DNA of 64,000 nucleotides, taken from NCBI GenBank assembly GCA_026545225.1, contig CM048848.1, positions 17,597,353 to 17,661,352 on the forward strand, read 5' to 3'. Source of the DNA: Cornus controversa (lineage: Eukaryota > Streptophyta > Magnoliopsida > Cornales > Cornaceae). Shown piece after piece: positions 59,703-64,000 of this stretch (the first letter of the stretch is position 1; each line of letters begins with the position of its first letter). The position numbers and the translations under genes were made by a program. Under the pieces are notes generated by a model that was not told the DNA's origin, made no database searches, and saw only the letters and a program-made list of their open reading frames with translations.

Positions 59703-61135
59703 CTACAAGATTCTTCTCCAAGTCCAAGTACACTCAGATGGCACTTTCAGATTCCAGAAACACCTCTGTTTAATCAAATGCTTTTTAATCCAATCAACCC
59801 ATATAGAATCAGTATGAAATTGAACCACCTTCCATAAGTTCTTAGACATAGCAGCAACATTCCAGACTGCCAAGTCTTTCACCCCAAGCAGATAGATATT
59901 CTCCCAGGAGACTTTGTTTCCTCCCTCACTAATAGCAGACCCCTTCCATAAACATTTCCTTAAAATAGCTGAAATCTCCTTCATGATAGCCTTAGGTAAT
60001 ATAAAGGTGGATGCCCAATACACTTGAACTGAGAACAACACTGTTTTGATCAATTGCAGCCTACCTGCATATGATAGATACCTACTAGTCCAAGACTTAA
60101 TTCTGGCTGTGATTCTACCCACCGATTCATTACAATATTCACCCTTCAGCTTAGATGAAAGCAAAGGAACTCCGAAGTATCTCACTGGAAGTTCTCCCAC
60201 ATTAAAGTTCAGGGTAGCTTGCAGCTCCTCCATTAAACCAACACTCACCCCAGAATGAAACATGACACTCTTTACATTATTAGCCACCAAACCTGAAATT
60301 GCCCCAAACTCAGCTAATGTATCCTTTATAATTCCAGCAGAGGACAAATCAGCTGCTGCAAATACCATAAGATCATCTGCAAAGATGAGATTTGACAATT
60401 TCTGTGCTGAACACTTCCAATGATAGGTAAACTGACCCTGTTCAATTTTATGTCTTAACATACCAGGCATAATCTCCATACCCATGACAAAGAGATATGG
60501 AGACATAGGGTCCCCCTGTCTGAGGCCTCTGCCACTTGCAAAATAGCCCTCCAAGCTACCATTAATGTTTATAGAAAACTTAGCAGTACACACACAATTC
60601 ATTATCCACTTAACCATCAGCTCAGGAATCTGAAATGCCCTCAATGTTGCCTCCAAAAACACCCAGGACACTGTATCATATGTCTTCCTCAAATCTACCT
60701 TCAATGCTATTCTTCCAGGTCTAGTATGTTTGTGATAATTCTTGAGCCAAGTAAGATGTTATCAGTTATACTCCTACCAGGCACAAAGGCACCCTGATTA
60801 GGACTGATGCACTCAGGTAGCACTGGTTTTAATCTATTAGCTATTATTTTGGCTATGCACTTATAAACCACATTACAAACTGAGATGGGTCTAAAGTCAC
60901 CCACAAAAGAAGGATTCTGCACTTTAGGAACTAAAGTAATTGCAGTTGAGTTTACCTCCCTTAACAATTTCCCAGTCAAGAAGAAGGAATGGATAGCCTT
61001 CATAACATCTTTCTTAATAATATGCCAAGTCTTCTTAAAGAACAGAGCATTGAACCTATCACTACCTGGGGACTTGTCTTCTTTGAGAGACCACGTGGTA
61101 GCCTGAATTTCATCATCAGTAACAGCCCTCTGCAT
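59703..61135 (-). pseudogene. LINE copy 3 reverse transcriptase
   Basis: RT blocks run in order: SPGSDRFNALFFKKTW, VNSTAITLVPKV, DFRPISVCNVVYKCIAKIIA, NQGAFVPGRSITDNILL, then after one frame change near 60750 KVDLRKTYDTVSW (motif A), SGRGLRQGDPMSPYLF (motif B), NLIFADDLMVF (motif C) and VRYFGVPLLSSKLKGE. All catalytic aspartates are present. Only a frameshift separates the fingers from the palm, so the RT is unusually well kept compared with copies 1 and 2. Confidence 0.93.
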
Positions 61136-61174
61136 ATGAACAATCTGATCTGAATTTAGAGGTTTAGCAACAAA

Positions 61175-62299
61175 CTACTCCAAATTAGGCACAACTCTCC
61201 CCTCATCAGCACTGCTCAACAACTTCTTGAAGAAACTGACAATTTCTTCCACATACAACTCTTTTTGATCAAATTTCTGACCCTCCTCAGTAGTAATAGA
61301 CCAGATAGCATTGTGAGCCCTTCTTTGATTCACCTGCTTGTGGAAATAAGATGTATTTTTATCCCCCAGTTTAAGCCACTGGACCCTAGATTGTTGTCTA
61401 TAGAAAACCTCTTCAGCCTTTGCGAGATGATGGTACTTCTGTACCATCTGCACACAATCCCTCTCCTCCTATAGTAGCATGGGATTCAAAGGATCACAAT
61501 CCAGTTTTGAATTTTATCTAGATCAGTTCTGGCCACTTTAACTTGTAGAGAAAGATCATCATAATGCATCAAATTTAAAGCTTTCAGTTCAGCCTTCACC
61601 AATTTCAACTTCTGAGTAACTACATACATAGGAGTGCCATTGATTCTGCAATTCCAAACTCTACTCACCTTAGGATGATCAATAAGAAAATTATTGAATT
61701 CAAAAGGCTTCTTCTTGTTTACCCTCATAGCAACATTCACTTTCAACAGAGTTAGAGAGTGATCTGAGATGCCTGGAGTTTCAAACACAGCTTCAGAAGC
61801 AACATACTGTCCCAACCATTTATCATTTACCAAAACTCTATCCAGTTTCCGGAAAAAAGTCCCATTCGACCATGTAAATTTTAACCCAGTGTGCCTTAGA
61901 TCCGTTAACTCAGCACCTTCCACACACACCAAATTCCTTCATACTTTCTGTCCACCCTACTGAGCCTCCAACTTTCTCATGTTTATATCTAATGGCATTA
62001 AAATCCCCTGCCAAAAACCAAGAGTCATCCTTATAAGCAATAGACAACACCCTTATATCTTCCCACAGCCTCCTCCTTTCAATAATATCATTGGACCCAT
62101 ATACAAATGTAGCAAAGCACTTGAAACAACCATCCTTAGCATGAACTAGACAATGCACAAATTGATCAGAAACTTGGATGCAAACCACTTCCAATACATC
62201 TTTATTCCAACACACCCAAATCTTACCACTTTGAGCTGCACTATAATTATGATAACACAATTGAATATTCTCTCCATATTGAACTTTTGTTCCACACAC
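61175..62299 (-). pseudogene. LINE copy 3 endonuclease and linker
   Basis: The visible part starts at GTKVQYGENIQ and goes through GKIWVCWNKDVLEVV, FATFVYGSNDIIERRRLW, SWFLAGDFNAI, LKFTWSNGTFFRKLDRVL and PGISDHSLTLL, then linker text (LGDKNTSYFHKQVNQRRAHN). The N-terminal 30-40 residues with the active-site asparagine are missing, and the ETKV glutamate reads glycine, so the nicking activity is lost. The later DFN and SDH motifs remain. Frame changes occur near 61920 and 61490, and a stop lies at 61172. Confidence 0.85.
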
Positions 62300-63642
62300 C
62301 CATCCATCTGCTTTGTAGGCATAGCTCTCAACACATTTCCTCCCTCATTTGACTTAGTAGAAGCAGGACTACCACCCTTTTCCACCCTTTGAGTAGCTGG
62401 GCACAATTGCAGTGCGTGCCCAAAACTACAACATTTAGTACAGATCCTTGGTCTCCATTGATACTCTGCAGTAATTGGAATCTTCTCACCATTCTTCAGT
62501 TTCAGTTTGAATGAATTTATCAGCTCTCTTTTAGGTACAATTTCAACACACACACGAGCATAACTGATACGTTTCTTCAATAATGTCAAAGAATCAGCAT
62601 GTAGAGGACGCCCAATTGAACTCGCTATATAGCTCAGCTCCTTCGGAGTCCAAAATTCCATAGGAACATTAAAAAGCTTCACCCACACAGGAATTTTATC
62701 AAGTTGATCCTAATGGAGTTCCATACCTTCATGCCACTTCTTCAAAACTATATGCCTTCCCAAAAAGTGCCACGGTCCTTGGTCATAGACTTGATCCCGA
62801 CAACATTCATCTTCAAATTTGAAAAAGAACCCCTTATCTGTGCCCAACACTTCCCTGAGCCCCTGTTTCCTCCAAATTTTTTGAGCTATTGAATTTATTG
62901 TAAAGTAAGGTAGCTTTTTATCCACAAAATACCCAACCAGAGTGTTATTCCACTCACCCATATCAACTTCAGCAACCTCAAACGGTGGTGCCACAACTAT
63001 CTCTTCATCCTCTGTTCCTGGTGGAAAGAATTCAAACTCAGCATTACTAGTTTCTGTAGGACCTGTCACAATAGATGCCCAAGTTTTGCCTTCTGGGTTC
63101 AATCCCCATGTCCCTTTAACCTGAGGCTTATGAGTCTCAACACCCAAGAGACCCCTCAAAAACATCAGATCCAGGCATAGTTAAGTTTGCCGAACCATCA
63201 TGTCTGCTTTTGCGTATCACCAGATTCTCACTATGCGCGTCAAATCTACGCTCCCCGCTTCGTTCACGCGCCTCCTCAGCTCCATTGAAGTTCTTTACCA
63301 ATCAGATCTACCAAACCCACCATTATTGAAACTCGTTCGTCCTCGACTACCCCCGAATCGACCCCGATTACCACCTCGCCGACCACCAAAATGCCCCACA
63401 CCAGAACGAGAACCTCCACGTACTTCTTCATGAGTGAATTCAGAAGTTGAAATGTTCCTCAACTCCATGTTCTCTTGCTGTAACACAGCCATAGCATCCC
63501 GTAAAGCAATCATTTCACGATAAATATTATGAATAGTTTCCTGATTATGTACTTCCATATCTATTTCCTCTGGTACATCATTCACCAACAGAACATCATC
63601 ATCGTCATCCCCCAATCCTCCTACCGCCTCACTGCTTTCCAT
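62146..63642 (-). pseudogene. LINE copy 3 ORF1 (DUF4283 and CCHC zinc knuckle)
   Basis: ORF1 binds element RNA. One frame runs from the ATG at 63642 to 62146, broken by stops at 63295 and in the following 130 bp and near 62710. The N-terminal part is acidic with a coiled-coil-like IYREMIALRDAMAVLQQENM and an RG-rich stretch (GGRRGGNRGRFGGSRGR). The DUF4283 part includes VDKKLPYFTINSIAQKIW, VYDQGPWHFLGRHIVLKKW and MWVKLFNVPMEFWTPKEL. The knuckle CTKCCSFGHALQLC (C-x2-C-x4-H-x4-C) is intact. After it the sequence runs into endonuclease text in another frame, marking a deletion near 62300. Confidence 0.9.
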
Positions 63643-63842
63643 TCATAACATACCAAATTCGCCAGACGCAACTCAATTACTACCCCACAGATATTGCAAA
63701 CACGTTCCACACGACCAGAAATCAAAGTCAGTAAAGAAACTGCAAGAAAATGAAAGAAAATTGAGCCAAACAGTCACCGTTTTATTTTTAGAGAGAGAAA
63801 CTAGAGAGAGAAGCTCTCAAAACCCTAAGTTCATGCATAATT

Positions 63843-64000
63843 ATGTTGCTTCTTGATTTTGGTTTTCCAATATTGATTTTTTTTAGCACTGAAATGTCTA
63901 GTCTTTTGGTCAATTACATATATGTTTTCTCATGCTTTTTGTCCCCCCTCCCCAATCCCCCTTTTTCTTCTACAGTCTCCGGGCATATGATGTTTTGATA
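63843..64000. other. Right flank of LINE copy 3
   Basis: This AT-rich flank continues the sequence left of the LINE insertion and may still be NPH3 intron. The text tttttcttctacag near 63960-63975 looks like an acceptor, but the following bases do not encode the expected NPH3 continuation. Confidence 0.4.

Larger units (their letters stand above)
57880..63827 (-). mobile_element. LINE copy 3 (L1-type), full-length with TSD
   Basis: The 15-bp flanks agttcatacataatt (57865-57879) and agttcatgcataatt (63828-63842) differ by one transition. A poly(T) run (57878-57887) marks the minus-strand 3' tail. The 5' end begins agggttttgagagcttctc, and ORF1 starts about 185 bp in. It has ORF1 (DUF4283 and CCHC), endonuclease, RT and zf-RVT in the expected order over about 5.95 kb. 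At least eight stops, three or more frame changes and an internal deletion at the ORF1-endonuclease junction make it inactive. It belongs to a different subfamily from copies 1 and 2. Confidence 0.93.

Noticed and set aside
63960..64000. Next NPH3 exon after ttcttctacag
   Set aside because: The following bases read SPGI then a stop in frame and do not match the expected AHP continuation.

Overview
The window is repeat-dominated nuclear DNA of a flowering plant, probably a woody eudicot; the species cannot be fixed from sequence alone. Evidence: plant-type LINEs (DUF4283/CCHC, endonuclease, RT, zf-RVT), a gag-protease LTR element primed by tRNA-Asp, Ty3/gypsy-like solo LTRs ending GGGCGTGACA, a 2.5-kb SIRE-like copia LTR, a TRIM, hAT and Mutator MITEs, and host-gene remnants of the NPH3 and F-box families. 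I see no complete host gene.

Layout. 1-2990: higher-order satellite. 3566-3757: array of 16-nt palindromes. 3808-11440: solo LTR E2 (+), interrupted by solo LTR E1 (6121-10910, -), which holds a 1.4-kb Mutator-type foldback MITE (9296-10711). 12291-37730: one LINE (copy 1, minus strand) broken into four pieces by (i) a non-autonomous gag-protease LTR element (12383-20802), (ii) a 5.9-kb composite bounded by two hAT-type MITEs (22036-27921), and (iii) the copia solo LTR (28977-35776), itself split by gypsy-like solo LTR E3 (29035-33330). 37731-45600: LINE copy 2, with a TRIM (43518-44086) and a TRIM solo LTR (45021-45270). 46850-47033: 3' stub of a plus-strand LINE. 47413-50520: solo LTR E4 (-). 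50521-55384: AT-rich, no gene recognised. 55385-55915: hAT-type MITE. 56231-56706: an NPH3-domain exon ending in a canonical splice donor. 57880-63827: nearly full-length LINE copy 3 with a 15-bp target-site duplication.

The most unusual observations are these. (a) Four LTR-associated sequences carry arrays of 16-nt palindromes with 6-4-6 geometry, mostly in a 22-bp register with one gap of about 50 bp; the word differs between elements but stays palindromic. (b) The MITE-bounded composite has exchanged 8-bp flanks, ttacaaac outside and gccacgat inside, as expected if a DNA circle carrying one MITE recombined into a second MITE copy already in the LINE. (c) A 47-bp LTR tandem repeat shows compensatory stem changes in two LTR subfamilies. 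(d) Primer-binding-site-like relics lie inside two LTRs.
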